DNA from: Mycobacterium pinniadriaticum
GTDB taxonomy: Bacteria; Actinomycetota; Actinomycetes; Mycobacteriales; Mycobacteriaceae
Assembly (NCBI RefSeq): GCF_026242045.1
Contig: NZ_JAPJDO010000002.1
Span: 345,471 to 409,470 of the forward strand
Length of the DNA stretch: 64,000 bases
Direction of reading: 5' to 3'
Positions 27,456-35,923 of this stretch are shown one piece after another. Below the pieces are notes generated by a model. That model saw only the letters and a list, made by a program, of their open reading frames with translations, ran no database searches and had not been told where the DNA came from. The position numbers were made by a program, and so were the translations under genes. The first letter of the stretch is position 1. The number at the start of each line of letters is the position of its first letter.

Positions 27456-27929
27456 ATGACCGTTCGAAGATTCAGTGCCCAGTTCGTTGCCGTGTCGGCG
27501 GGGGTGGTCGCCGCCACCGCCGTCTGGCCCGCCTCGGCCGGCGCCGACCCGACCGACCCGGCGTACAGCAGTGTTCTCAACGCGGTGGGTATTGGAAACA
27601 ACGGCCCCATCACGCAGTTGATCGAGCAGATCGGACAACAGATCTGCCCGCTGATCGTCAAGCCCGGCGGCAACCTGGTGTCCAACGCGACGACGGCCAG
27701 TGGCCACGGCGGACTGGCCTCCCAAGTCACCGGCTTCGTGGCGGAGCAAGCCATCAAGTCGCAATGCCCCGCGGTGATGACCGAACTCGCCAACGGCAAC
27801 TTCGCGCCGCTTGTCCAATTGCTGAGCACCGCCAATCAGGCTTCGGGCACCCTCAACACCCTGAGCGGCACGGCGGTGCCGTCGCTGCCATCGGTCACGC
27901 TGCCACAGACCGGATTGCTCAGCCCCTGA
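27456..27929 (+). CDS. Small secreted protein, mycobacterial hypothetical
   Basis: A 157-residue protein. The ATG at 27456 gives a clear signal peptide (residues 1-31, ending ASAGADP). The mature part is low in charge, with two cysteines (QQICPLIV and KSQCPAVM) likely to form a disulfide, and a Ser/Thr/Gly-rich tail. It resembles small secreted mycobacterial proteins of the DUF732 kind in layout, but the family is uncertain. The 193-bp gap before it shows no other gene. Confidence 0.7.
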   Translation: MTVRRFSAQFVAVSAGVVAATAVWPASAGADPTDPAYSSVLNAVGIGNNGPITQLIEQIGQQICPLIVKPGGNLVSNATTASGHGGLASQVTGFVAEQAIKSQCPAVMTELANGNFAPLVQLLSTANQASGTLNTLSGTAVPSLPSVTLPQTGLLSP

Positions 27930-28029
27930 CCAGCGCGGCGATCGGGCTAACGTCGGTAGCCCTCACGTCGATAACGTGGTTAGGTGATGGCGGGTCGGGA
28001 GTGATTCGTCGAGGCGGAAAGCACGGACT

Positions 28030-28311
28030 GTGAAACAACGGATTCTCATCGCAGCGGGTGTGGTCTCGCTCGCCCTCGGCTCCGTGGCTTTCGCCGCGCC
28101 CGCGTCGGCCGACTGCCCCGCCGGGACGGTGCCGACCCGATTCCCCGGGGTGTGCACCGCCGGACAGTCCGGCGGCCAGCTCCCCCAGGCCATCGGCCCG
28201 TCGGATGTCACGACGAACTTCCAGCCCAATCAGATTCCCTCGATGAACGGCGTGCCGTGCAACTGGAACCACGCGGTCACGTGCTGGGGCATGGCGCAGA
28301 ACGCCGGGTAG
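28030..28311 (+). CDS. Small secreted cysteine-containing protein
   Basis: A 93-residue protein starting at GTG 28030. The signal peptide covers residues 1-27 (ILIAAGVVSLALGSVAFAAP then ASA). The mature peptide of about 65 residues begins DCPAGTVPTRFPGVCTAGQSG and ends with PCNWNHAVTCWGM, so four cysteines could make two disulfides. No family is known to me. A 37-bp tandem array starts 3 bp after its stop. Confidence 0.7.
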   Translation: MKQRILIAAGVVSLALGSVAFAAPASADCPAGTVPTRFPGVCTAGQSGGQLPQAIGPSDVTTNFQPNQIPSMNGVPCNWNHAVTCWGMAQNAG

Positions 28312-28313
28312 GC

Positions 28314-28474
28314 GACTCGGGGATCGGGTTCCGGCGGGCAGGAGCGAAGCGACCCGGGGATGGGGTTCCGGCGGGCAGGAGCGAAGCGACCCGGGGATGG
28401 GGTTCCGGCGGGCAGGAGCGAAGCGACTCGGGGATCGGGTTCCGGCGGGCAGGAGCGACGCGACCCGGGGATGG
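28314..28474. repeat. 37-bp direct tandem array, 4.3 copies
   Basis: Four contiguous 37-bp units (28314-28350, 28351-28387, 28388-28424, 28425-28461) and a 13-bp partial fifth fill the gap between two convergent genes. Units differ at two or three positions (GACTCGGGGATCG or GACCCGGGGATGG openings). A 29-bp piece of the same repeat with one mismatch is embedded in hrpA at 38735-38763. There are no spacers between units. Confidence 0.9.
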
Positions 28475-28476
28475 AT

Positions 28477-29862
28477 TCAGTGCACCGGCAGCCGCCTGGC
28501 CGCCGCCTCAAGCTGTTCGAGGGCGGGTTGCAGCGCGGCGGTGAAGTCATCGATGTCGCCGGCGATCTCCGGTGTCGTCGATACCCCGAAATCCAGTGAC
28601 CCGCAATAACTCAGACAGGTGATGTTCAAGCCGACGTCGAGCATCAGCGGTCCGATGGGCACCAGCGTCTCGACCCGGGCACCTGCCAGGTACAGCGGAA
28701 AATCCGGTCCCGGCACATTGGAGACCACCAGGTTGATGGGAACGACCCGGTCACCCAGATGGGCCGCGGAGTACGCCCGGACCGCCAGCCCCAACAACCC
28801 CGGCGGTGTGGTCTCGGTCAGCCCGACGAGCTGATGGTCCGACAGTGTCCTGGCCATCTCCTTGGCGCCCTTGGAGCTTTCGTAGATCGTCGCGAGTCGT
28901 TCTGCGGAGTCGGCGATATCGGTGGCCAGGCGCACGGTCGTCGACGTCATCTGGTTCGCGCCGGTGGATGCCTCGGTGTGCGTGGACACCGGCACCTGGG
29001 CGACCAGCGGCCGGTCCGGCAGCTCGCCCCGGGCCTGCAGATACTCCCGCAAAGCACCCGAAATGAGAGCCAGCACAACGTCATTGACTTTGACGTCAAA
29101 TGCCTGTTTGACGGCCTTGACCCGGTCGAGCGACAAGCTGGTGTAGGAAACCCGCCGCTGCATGGTGAGCTGCGTGTTGAACCGGGTGGCCGGCGCCTCG
29201 AAGAAATTGGGTGGCTTGTTGGCCACCGTCCGGGCGGCCAGCTGCTGGGTCACCGTCTGCTGCACCACCCGCAGCACCCGGTAGGGGGTCATCACCGCGA
29301 TGTTGAACAACGCACCCAGGGCGCGTCGCTCGATGCCGGGCAAGCGCGCGCCGGTGTCGGTTGCCTCGGCGGTCGGCGGTCGGGGTGCTTCGGTGACGTC
29401 GAGCAGGATCGAACTCAGCCCGGCCCCCGACACCCCGTCGATGACGGCGTGGTGAATCTTGGTCAGGTAGGCGATGCGACCGTTCGCCAGGCCTTCGACG
29501 AACCACAGTTCCCACAGCGGGCGGTTGCGGTCGAGCGGGTAGGACATCAGCCGCCCGATCAGCTCCTCGAGCTCGGATTGTCCGCCGGGCGCGGGCACCG
29601 CGATGTGCCGGATGTGGTAGTCGATGTCCAGCCGATCGTCTTCGACGAGCCAGGGGCGATCCAGGCCGTGGCGGGCGCCGGCGATGCGATGACGCAGGAT
29701 CGGCAGCTCGGGCAACCGTGCGGCGATCAGTTCGCGTACCGCCTCGAAGCCGAAGCCCGGAGCTCCGGTGGGGTCACAGATTCCCAGCGCACCGATATGC
29801 ATCGGGCACGTATGGGTATCCGCCCACCAGAACGCCGCGTCGAGACCGGAAAGGCGCCGCAT
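28477..29862 (-). CDS. WS/DGAT family wax ester synthase/diacylglycerol acyltransferase
   Basis: A 461-residue acyl-CoA-dependent acyltransferase. The active-site motif HHAVIDG has His137, His138 and Asp142. Other family blocks are the opening [30 protein letters not shown], and [19 protein letters not shown]. It makes triacylglycerol or wax ester for storage. The length is normal. Its 3' end lies 2 bp from the tandem array; its start faces the acyltransferase gene at 30101 across 238 bp in which I see no gene. Confidence 0.93.
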   Translation of the reverse strand: MRRLSGLDAAFWWADTHTCPMHIGALGICDPTGAPGFGFEAVRELIAARLPELPILRHRIAGARHGLDRPWLVEDDRLDIDYHIRHIAVPAPGGQSELEELIGRLMSYPLDRNRPLWELWFVEGLANGRIAYLTKIHHAVIDGVSGAGLSSILLDVTEAPRPPTAEATDTGARLPGIERRALGALFNIAVMTPYRVLRVVQQTVTQQLAARTVANKPPNFFEAPATRFNTQLTMQRRVSYTSLSLDRVKAVKQAFDVKVNDVVLALISGALREYLQARGELPDRPLVAQVPVSTHTEASTGANQMTSTTVRLATDIADSAERLATIYESSKGAKEMARTLSDHQLVGLTETTPPGLLGLAVRAYSAAHLGDRVVPINLVVSNVPGPDFPLYLAGARVETLVPIGPLMLDVGLNITCLSYCGSLDFGVSTTPEIAGDIDDFTAALQPALEQLEAAARRLPVH

Positions 29863-30100
29863 GCCGTCAGCGTAGAGCGATCGTGTTGACTACTTCGCGG
29901 ATTCGCGTTGCGGCGGCGGTGCTGCATCGGATGCCCATGCGCCCCGGTGTTGCCGCAATCACGGCCAGGCAAACCATCGGGCCCGACGTCCAGCGATCGC
30001 ACAGCATTGCGCAACCGGGTTGGCGGTCACCGCGCTGATACGCTGCCAGGGTCGTCGGTGCCGAAATCCCGGGGACGCAGGGTCCGGCCCGCCTGACGAG

Positions 30101-31378
30101 ATGACGTCGAAAAGCAAGCAACAATTGGGAATGGGTGTCGTGCGAACCGGAGAGATCAAGGCTCTTACCGGTCTTCGCATCGTCGCCGCCATGTGGGTGG
30201 TGCTCTTCCACTTCCGCCCGCTGATCTGGGAAGCCTCCCCGCGCTTGAAGGACGATCTGGCTCCGCTCTTCAACGCCGGAGCCCAAGGTGTGGACCTGTT
30301 CTTCATCCTCAGCGGCTTCGTGCTGACCTGGAATTATCTCGACCGGATGGGATCGCATTGGTCGGGCCGGGCCACCCTGCACTTCCTGTGGCTGCGGCTG
30401 TCCCGGGTATGGCCGGTGTACCTGGTGACGATGCACATCGCGGCGCTGTGGATCATTTTCACGCTGCACGTCGGCACCGTGCCGTCCCCGGATGTCTCCG
30501 AGCTCACCGCGATCAGTTATGTGCGCCAACTCTTCATGGTTCAGCTGTGGTTCGAACCGTTCTTCGACGGCACCAGCTGGGACGGGCCCGCCTGGTCGAT
30601 CAGCGCGGAATGGCTGGCGTACCTGCTGTTCGGCGCGATCATTCTGGTGATCTTCCGGATGGCGCGGGTGACGCGGGCGCGCACCCTGTTGCTGCTGGCG
30701 TTTGTCGCCGCCCTGCCGCCGACGGTCCTGTTGCTGGCCAGCGGTCACTTCTACACACCGTGGAGTTGGTTGCCGCGCATCGTCGCCCAGTTCGTGGCCG
30801 GCGCGCTGGCCTGCGCGGCGGTGCGGCGGCTGCACCTCGGCCACCGCGCGCAGCATGTCGCCGGCTACACCTCGATACTGCTGGTCGCCGCGATCGTCGG
30901 CATCCTCTACTACTACGACGCCAACCCGGTCGCCGGGATGGTCGACCCCGGCGGGGTGGTCGACCTGTTGTTCATGCCGCTGGTGGTCGCGTTGGCGATC
31001 GGCGTGGGCAGCCTGCCGGCGCTGCTGTCCACCCGGCTGTTGGTCTACGGCGGACAGATCTCGTTCAGTCTGTACATGGTCCACGAGATCGTGCACACGT
31101 CGTGGAACTGGGCGGTGCAGGAGTACCACATCGACCTGCCCAAGGCGGTCCAGAAGCTGATCGTCGTGGGACTGATCGCCGCCGCGATCGCCTTCGCGAT
31201 GCTGCTGTTCCACACGGTCGAGGAACCGGCCCGGCGCTGGATGCGCAGAATGATCGATTTCCGCGACGTCCAGCACGACAAGCACATCGGTCTGCCCGGG
31301 GCCGAGGGGGGCAGGCTGGCCTCCATCGACCACGCCCGCGACGCCCGTCCGCCGCAGAACCCGGCTCGGGCCGGATAA
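30101..31378 (+). CDS. Acyltransferase 3 family membrane protein
   Basis: A 425-residue integral membrane protein with about ten hydrophobic segments. The family hallmark is RIVAAMWVVLFHFRPL in the first segment, with the essential His37, followed by GVDLFFILSGFVLTWNYL and WSISAEWLAYLLFGA. The final helix ends near FHTVEEPARRWMRR. Such enzymes O-acylate surface glycans or lipids. The start is the ATG at 30101. It is followed by an SGNH hydrolase gene 124 bp downstream, a frequent partner of this family. Confidence 0.88.
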   Translation: MTSKSKQQLGMGVVRTGEIKALTGLRIVAAMWVVLFHFRPLIWEASPRLKDDLAPLFNAGAQGVDLFFILSGFVLTWNYLDRMGSHWSGRATLHFLWLRLSRVWPVYLVTMHIAALWIIFTLHVGTVPSPDVSELTAISYVRQLFMVQLWFEPFFDGTSWDGPAWSISAEWLAYLLFGAIILVIFRMARVTRARTLLLLAFVAALPPTVLLLASGHFYTPWSWLPRIVAQFVAGALACAAVRRLHLGHRAQHVAGYTSILLVAAIVGILYYYDANPVAGMVDPGGVVDLLFMPLVVALAIGVGSLPALLSTRLLVYGGQISFSLYMVHEIVHTSWNWAVQEYHIDLPKAVQKLIVVGLIAAAIAFAMLLFHTVEEPARRWMRRMIDFRDVQHDKHIGLPGAEGGRLASIDHARDARPPQNPARAG

Positions 31379-31502
31379 AGTGTCGAGCCCAGCCTTGCTG
31401 TGCGACAACACCTTCCGTGACTAGCAGCGGTGGGTCGGTGGGCAGCCCGAACGTGTGGGCAGTAGGCTGCCTGGGTCGGGCACGATTTTCAGTGAGGTGT
31501 CA

Positions 31503-32213
31503 TTGACCCGCAGGGAACGACTTACCCGCGTCGCATCAGTCGCGGTGACGGCTGTCGTGGTGCTCGCCGGGATTCTCGGCTTTTCACAACCACCGCTGCG
31601 CTATGACCTGGCCGGCCGCGGCTCGCAGTTCAACCGTGTCGCGGTGATCGGCGACTCGTACACGACCGGCACCGACGAAGGCGGACTCGGGGCGAAGTCG
31701 TGGACATCGCAGGCCTGGCTGCTGTTGGCCAGCCAGGGTGCCAGGATCGACGCCGATGTGGCCGCCGAGGGCGGGGCCGGCTACGGGATCAGAGGCAACC
31801 ACGGCAGCCTGTTCGAGGACCTCACCGCGAGGGCCGTCAACCACGACGACGTGCTCGTCGTGTTCTTCGGGTCACGCAACGACCAGCCTGTCGACCTGCA
31901 CAGGTATCCGGCCCTCGTCGGCCAGACATTCCAGATCGCCCGCCGGGTGGCACCGACGGCCAAGTTCCTGGTGATCGGCCCGCCCTGGCCGACAGCCGAC
32001 CCACCGCCGGTCGTCCTGACGCTCCGCGACGACCTGCGCGCGCAGGCCAAGGCTGCGGGCGCGATCTTCATCGACCCACTCGCCGAGGGGTGGTTCGTCG
32101 GGCATCCCGAACTCATCGGCGCGGACGGCGTTCATCCCACCGATGCCGGCCATGCCTACCTGGCCCAGAAAATCGCGCCGCTGATCCGCAGTCAGCTGGC
32201 CATCCCGCTGTGA
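31503..32213 (+). CDS. Membrane-anchored SGNH/GDSL hydrolase
   Basis: A 236-residue protein with an N-terminal membrane anchor (residues 10-27) and a periplasmic SGNH domain. Block I is AVIGDSYTTG with Ser52, GSRND holds the block III Asn, and GADGVHPTDAGH supplies Asp208 and His211. The start is uncertain: TTG 31503 has GAGG 5 nt upstream, and GTG 31497 is the alternative. It may remove or transfer acyl groups on an envelope glycan together with the acyltransferase upstream. Confidence 0.85.
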   Translation: MTRRERLTRVASVAVTAVVVLAGILGFSQPPLRYDLAGRGSQFNRVAVIGDSYTTGTDEGGLGAKSWTSQAWLLLASQGARIDADVAAEGGAGYGIRGNHGSLFEDLTARAVNHDDVLVVFFGSRNDQPVDLHRYPALVGQTFQIARRVAPTAKFLVIGPPWPTADPPPVVLTLRDDLRAQAKAAGAIFIDPLAEGWFVGHPELIGADGVHPTDAGHAYLAQKIAPLIRSQLAIPL

Positions 32214-32222
32214 GCGGGCAGC

Positions 32223-32375
32223 TCAGGGCGCGATCCACGGCTGGCTGTTGCCGAGGTTGTTCGAATCCACCTGGTAGCACTGCTGCGGGGTATTTAACCC
32301 GAACGCGCCCCCGGTCTCGCAGCGCTGACCGCCACCCCACGGTGTCCACAGTCCCTGGCACCCGGCACTGGCGGT
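32223..32375 (-). pseudogene. Fragment of a small secreted Cys/Trp-rich protein
   Basis: On the minus strand, about 50 residues ending at 32223 read CQGLWTPWGGGQRCETGG, then PQQCYQVDSNNLGNSQPWIA. The spacing of cysteine, tryptophan and glycine resembles small secreted mycobacterial proteins. No signal peptide or credible start exists before the divergent S53 gene, and the open frame upstream is of non-coding character. It is probably a 5'-truncated remnant. Confidence 0.35.
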
Positions 32376-32452
32376 GGGCGGGGCATCAGTATGGGAACGT
32401 TTCGGACCTCGGCATCGCGTTCGCCGCCTCGTCGTGATAGACCGATTAGCTG

Positions 32453-34066
32453 ATGGGCAGACGCATGGAGCTACGGCGTCGCCGGGGCTTGCGGCTGACA
32501 TCGCTCCTGGTGACGCTGGTCGTGGCCATGTCGATATTCACCGCGGACCGGCCGACACCGGCACAGCCGTACAACCTGATCCCTGGCCCATTTGCCCGGC
32601 TACTGGCCCAGGCCGTCGACCTTGGGCCGGCTCGTGCCGAACGTGTCCAGCTGACTGCCGAGTTGCGAGAACCTGCCGAACCGGCGGCCCTGCGCACATG
32701 GGCGGGCTCCCACGGCCTGACGGTGCGATGGCGTGACGGTGATGCGTGGGCGGTCCTGGAGGGCGCGGCTGATGCGGTGGCCCGCGCCCTCGACGTCGCC
32801 GTGCACGACTATCGCCGCACCAACGGACGCGTCTTCTACGCTTCCCGGCAACAGCCCGCCGTGCCACAGCAGCTGGAGCTCGAGGTCTCTGAGTTGGGCC
32901 GGATACTCGGATACACGCCGTATCACGAAGGCACGCCGCCGAGCCCGCCGCTCGACGTCCCCAACGGGGGGCTGATTCCGACCGAACTGCTCAGCGCCTA
33001 TAACGTCAACCCGCTGTCTTCCGCCGGGTACATCGGAAGTGGGCAGACGGTCGCGGTGTTCACCTTCGACGGTGTGGACCAGCGCGACCTGGACAAATTC
33101 TCCGATTGGTTCACGCTGCCGAAAATCAATCTGGAAGTGATGGGCACGATGCCCGCCCAGCGGCGCGGGGAAGCGACCATGGACGTGGAGTTGGTTCACG
33201 CGATCGCGCCGTCGGCCAAGATCGTTCTGGTCAACGCCCGGCCCACCGCCGAAGGTGATGGGCCGTATGTGAAGCTCGGCAAGCTGATGGAGGACGTCGA
33301 CGCCCGCTACCCCGGGGCGGTGTGGAGCTTCTCGATCGGATGGGGCTGCGATCGCCTGCTCACCCGCGCGGATCTGGCGCCGGTGCGCTCGGCGCTGGCC
33401 CGGGCCCACCGCAACGGCACGACGGCCTTCGTCGCCAGCGGTGATCTGGCCGGACTGGAATGCAAAGGCGGACACGACTGGTCGGATCCGCCGAGCCCCG
33501 ACGACTTCGGCGTCGACGTGCTGGCGTCGCTCCCGGAGGTGACCGGCGTCGGCGGGACCACGCTCTCCACCGACGCCCACGGGCGGTGGCTGGCTGAACA
33601 AGGCTGGTACGACGTTCCCCTCACCCAGGGCAGCGGCGGCGGCGCCTCCGTCCTGTTCGCCCGCCCGTCGTGGCAGGAGGCCGGCCAGCGTTCCGGCCCA
33701 CGGGACAAGCGGCTGGTCCCCGATATCGCCGCGGTGGCCGACCCGTTCACCGGAGTCAAGTTCGTGTTCGACGGCCAGATCCGGATCGGCGGCGGCACCT
33801 CGCAGGCGGCGCCGATCTGGGCCGGGCTGGCCGCGGTGATGAACCAGTTCCTCACCGCGCGCGGGCTGGCGCAGCTCGGTGATCTCAACCCGCTGTTGTA
33901 CGAGATCGCCAACGGGTCCCAGGTGCCGGCCTTCCGTGACATCTACCTCGGCGCCAACGCGGTGACGCCCGTCGTGCCCGGCTACGACATGATCACCGGA
34001 CTGGGAACCCCCAACGTCGACAACCTGATGAAGGCCGTCCTCGTGCTGAAGTCGTTGCGCCGATGA
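32453..34066 (+). CDS. S53 family serine-carboxyl peptidase (sedolisin)
   Basis: A 537-residue exported protease. Residues 13-30 form a membrane or signal segment, and residues 40-170 a pro-domain-like region with QLTAELREPAEPAALRTWA. The catalytic set is complete: Glu240 and Asp244 (RGEATMDVELVHA), Asp331 (ASGDLAG) and Ser450 (GGGTSQAAPIW). The C-terminal PGYDMITGLGTPN holds the calcium-site region. Sedolisins work at acid pH. The start may be ATG 32453 or 32465. The stop overlaps the downstream membrane protein gene by ATGA. Confidence 0.9.
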   Translation: MGRRMELRRRRGLRLTSLLVTLVVAMSIFTADRPTPAQPYNLIPGPFARLLAQAVDLGPARAERVQLTAELREPAEPAALRTWAGSHGLTVRWRDGDAWAVLEGAADAVARALDVAVHDYRRTNGRVFYASRQQPAVPQQLELEVSELGRILGYTPYHEGTPPSPPLDVPNGGLIPTELLSAYNVNPLSSAGYIGSGQTVAVFTFDGVDQRDLDKFSDWFTLPKINLEVMGTMPAQRRGEATMDVELVHAIAPSAKIVLVNARPTAEGDGPYVKLGKLMEDVDARYPGAVWSFSIGWGCDRLLTRADLAPVRSALARAHRNGTTAFVASGDLAGLECKGGHDWSDPPSPDDFGVDVLASLPEVTGVGGTTLSTDAHGRWLAEQGWYDVPLTQGSGGGASVLFARPSWQEAGQRSGPRDKRLVPDIAAVADPFTGVKFVFDGQIRIGGGTSQAAPIWAGLAAVMNQFLTARGLAQLGDLNPLLYEIANGSQVPAFRDIYLGANAVTPVVPGYDMITGLGTPNVDNLMKAVLVLKSLRR

Positions 34067-34809
34067 CCGAGACCGTTGCCGGGCCGGACAGTCCAAACTC
34101 GTTCGAGGGCTACGCGGTACCCGGCCGCAGGTACCGTGCGCGTAAAGAGCGCGGCCCTGGATACTTCGTCACCATCGGGATCTGGGTGGTCGTTCTGGTG
34201 GCCGCCATGATGGGCGTGAGCGTCCTCGCAACGCAGATCACCCCGCCGGGCACCACCTATCACTGCCCGCCCGACTGTGGCCGTCCGCCGACGGGACTGC
34301 CGGTGGCGACCAATCCGCGTTTCTTCGCGCCCGATGGAGCGTTCTCGGTGTCCTACCCGGCACCCGGAACCGCCTACGACGTCACCATCGAACCCAACGG
34401 GGTGCGCGCCGAGTTGACCGTTGGTGACGGTGGGACGTTGCGATTGTTCAGTGAGCCGGCCCAGGGACGCCAAGCCCGCCAGGTGGCCGACGACCTGCTG
34501 AACCAGGTGTACCCCGACGCCGTGAAGTCCTACGAGTTACCCAACGCGATCCTGGGGTACCAACCCGGCTACGGCGAGGTCGCCGACGACTGGCCGAAGG
34601 GGACCGCGACCGGCGCCGAGCATCTGCGGATCGTCATCGTCGTCGCGGTGAAGAACGACCTGGCGCTCGTCGCCGGTGCGGTCGGGCCGTTCCATCAGTT
34701 CGGCCCCGACGACGGACCGGGGCCGCCGTCGCCGGCGAACCTCGACATCGCCAAGGACATGGGTAAGTACGTCAACAGCTTCATGTGGCGCGGCGACCCG
34801 CCCCGTTGA
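34063..34809 (+). CDS. Conserved membrane-anchored protein coupled to the sedolisin
   Basis: A 248-residue protein with a short cytoplasmic N-terminus, one membrane segment (residues 35-57, YFVTIGIWVVVLVAAMMG) and an exported domain. That domain starts with a Cys pair (YHCPPDCG) and contains FSVSYPAPGTAYDVTIEPNG, LPNAILGYQPGYGEVADDW and IVIVVAVKNDLALVAGAVGP. This resembles lipid- or ligand-binding domains of mycobacterial lipoproteins, without a named family. Translational coupling to the S53 gene suggests a partner or substrate. Confidence 0.72.
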   Translation: MTETVAGPDSPNSFEGYAVPGRRYRARKERGPGYFVTIGIWVVVLVAAMMGVSVLATQITPPGTTYHCPPDCGRPPTGLPVATNPRFFAPDGAFSVSYPAPGTAYDVTIEPNGVRAELTVGDGGTLRLFSEPAQGRQARQVADDLLNQVYPDAVKSYELPNAILGYQPGYGEVADDWPKGTATGAEHLRIVIVVAVKNDLALVAGAVGPFHQFGPDDGPGPPSPANLDIAKDMGKYVNSFMWRGDPPR

Positions 34810-34818
34810 TGAAAACGG

Positions 34819-35712
34819 TCAATCCTGAACGGCTTTGGCGACCGCGATACAGGTGGTCAGCCAACCGGGGCTCGCCTGGCCGGCGTCTCGCACCGCCCAC
34901 ATCGCATTGAGCACCATCCGCACCACCACCCAGGCTCGCGCCCGGTCCTCGTCGAACCCGGCGGCGTCGACCAGCGTGTAAAACCGCCGGCGCACCCCGA
35001 CCCGGATATCGCCGGACATCTCGTCGATGCGGTTCCACAACATCGGGGCAATCTCGTAGTGCGGGTCACCGTTGATCGGTTTGGGGTCGATCACCAGCCA
35101 GGGCTGCCGTCGACCGGCCAGCACGTTCTGGTAGTGCAGATCGCCGTGGATGACCCGCGCGGAGCTCGCGGTATCGGTCGCGAGCTGCGTGCACAGGCTC
35201 AGCGCCTGTTCCACCAGCCGGTGCGGGATCGGGGCGCTGCGCGGCAGCGCGGCCAGGTCGGTGGTCCACCCGCCGATCAGGGACGCCAGCGTCCACAGTT
35301 GCGGCAACGCCGGGACGTGAAGGTGCCGGTACAGGCCGGCGACGACATGACAGGCCTCGACGTCGGTGAGCCGGGTCAGGTCATCGGCGCCGAGCCGCTC
35401 CAGGAGCAGTGCCCGGCGGCGGGGGTCGGCGCGCAACAAGCGGACCGCACCGTCGCCGCCCCAACGCCGCAGCGCCAGGTGTTCGTGTTCGGACTCCTCG
35501 TCGGGAAAGGTGAGTTTGAGCACCGCCGCGGCGCGGTCCGACGTGCGGACCGGCAACACCAGCGAGCAGTAACCTCCAGTGGCCGGGCCGTCGGGCCGAA
35601 GCTGCCACTCGGCGAGGATGTCGCGGGCCATTGCGGGCAGCGACTCGACCCACGCCGCCCACCCGAGCCCACGGCCGGCCATCGCCCGCACCCCGGCGGG
35701 CAGGTCGGTCAC
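34819..35712 (-). CDS. Aminoglycoside/hydroxyurea phosphotransferase-family kinase
   Basis: A 297-residue small-molecule kinase starting at GTG 35712. Kinase features are Lys66 (AVLKLTFP), the catalytic loop HGDLHYQNVL with Asp191 and Asn196, and the metal-binding Asp209 in VIDPKPINGDPHYE. It belongs to the APH(6)/hydroxyurea kinase group, which phosphorylates streptomycin-like or other substrates; resistance activity cannot be assumed. Its start overlaps by 4 nt the stop of a 44-residue membrane peptide. Confidence 0.85.
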   Translation of the reverse strand: MTDLPAGVRAMAGRGLGWAAWVESLPAMARDILAEWQLRPDGPATGGYCSLVLPVRTSDRAAAVLKLTFPDEESEHEHLALRRWGGDGAVRLLRADPRRRALLLERLGADDLTRLTDVEACHVVAGLYRHLHVPALPQLWTLASLIGGWTTDLAALPRSAPIPHRLVEQALSLCTQLATDTASSARVIHGDLHYQNVLAGRRQPWLVIDPKPINGDPHYEIAPMLWNRIDEMSGDIRVGVRRRFYTLVDAAGFDEDRARAWVVVRMVLNAMWAVRDAGQASPGWLTTCIAVAKAVQD

Positions 35713-35843
35713 GTGTCGGGTTCGTCGGGGTGCTCGCTGGGCGGCGGCTTGTTCAGCCAATCCTTCAGCCGAAACAGCTGGCTGGCCACGATTCCGAGGC
35801 CGACCAGCAGCAGACCGACGACGATCCAGATGGTCATCGCCAT
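35709..35843 (-). CDS. 44-residue single-pass membrane peptide
   Basis: A short frame from ATG 35843 (second ATG at 35837) to TGA 35709. Residues 1-20 (MAMTIWIVVGLLLVGLGIVA) form a membrane segment; the rest is a short charged tail SQLFRLKDWLNKPPPSEHPD. The TGA overlaps the kinase GTG as GTGA, which supports real translation and coupling. Similar small membrane proteins are common upstream of other genes in mycobacteria; no function is known. Confidence 0.65.
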   Translation of the reverse strand: MAMTIWIVVGLLLVGLGIVASQLFRLKDWLNKPPPSEHPDEPDT

Positions 35844-35923
35844 CGAGCCTACGCACCGTGTCGCTGTTAAGTAGCCAAGCCGCCTAGGCTGGCCGCCGCG
35901 GCGTTGCCGCTACTCTGACCCCG

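Noticed and set aside
28314..28474. Tandem repeats considered as a CRISPR array
   Set aside because: The units are contiguous with no unique spacers, and no cas genes are nearby.
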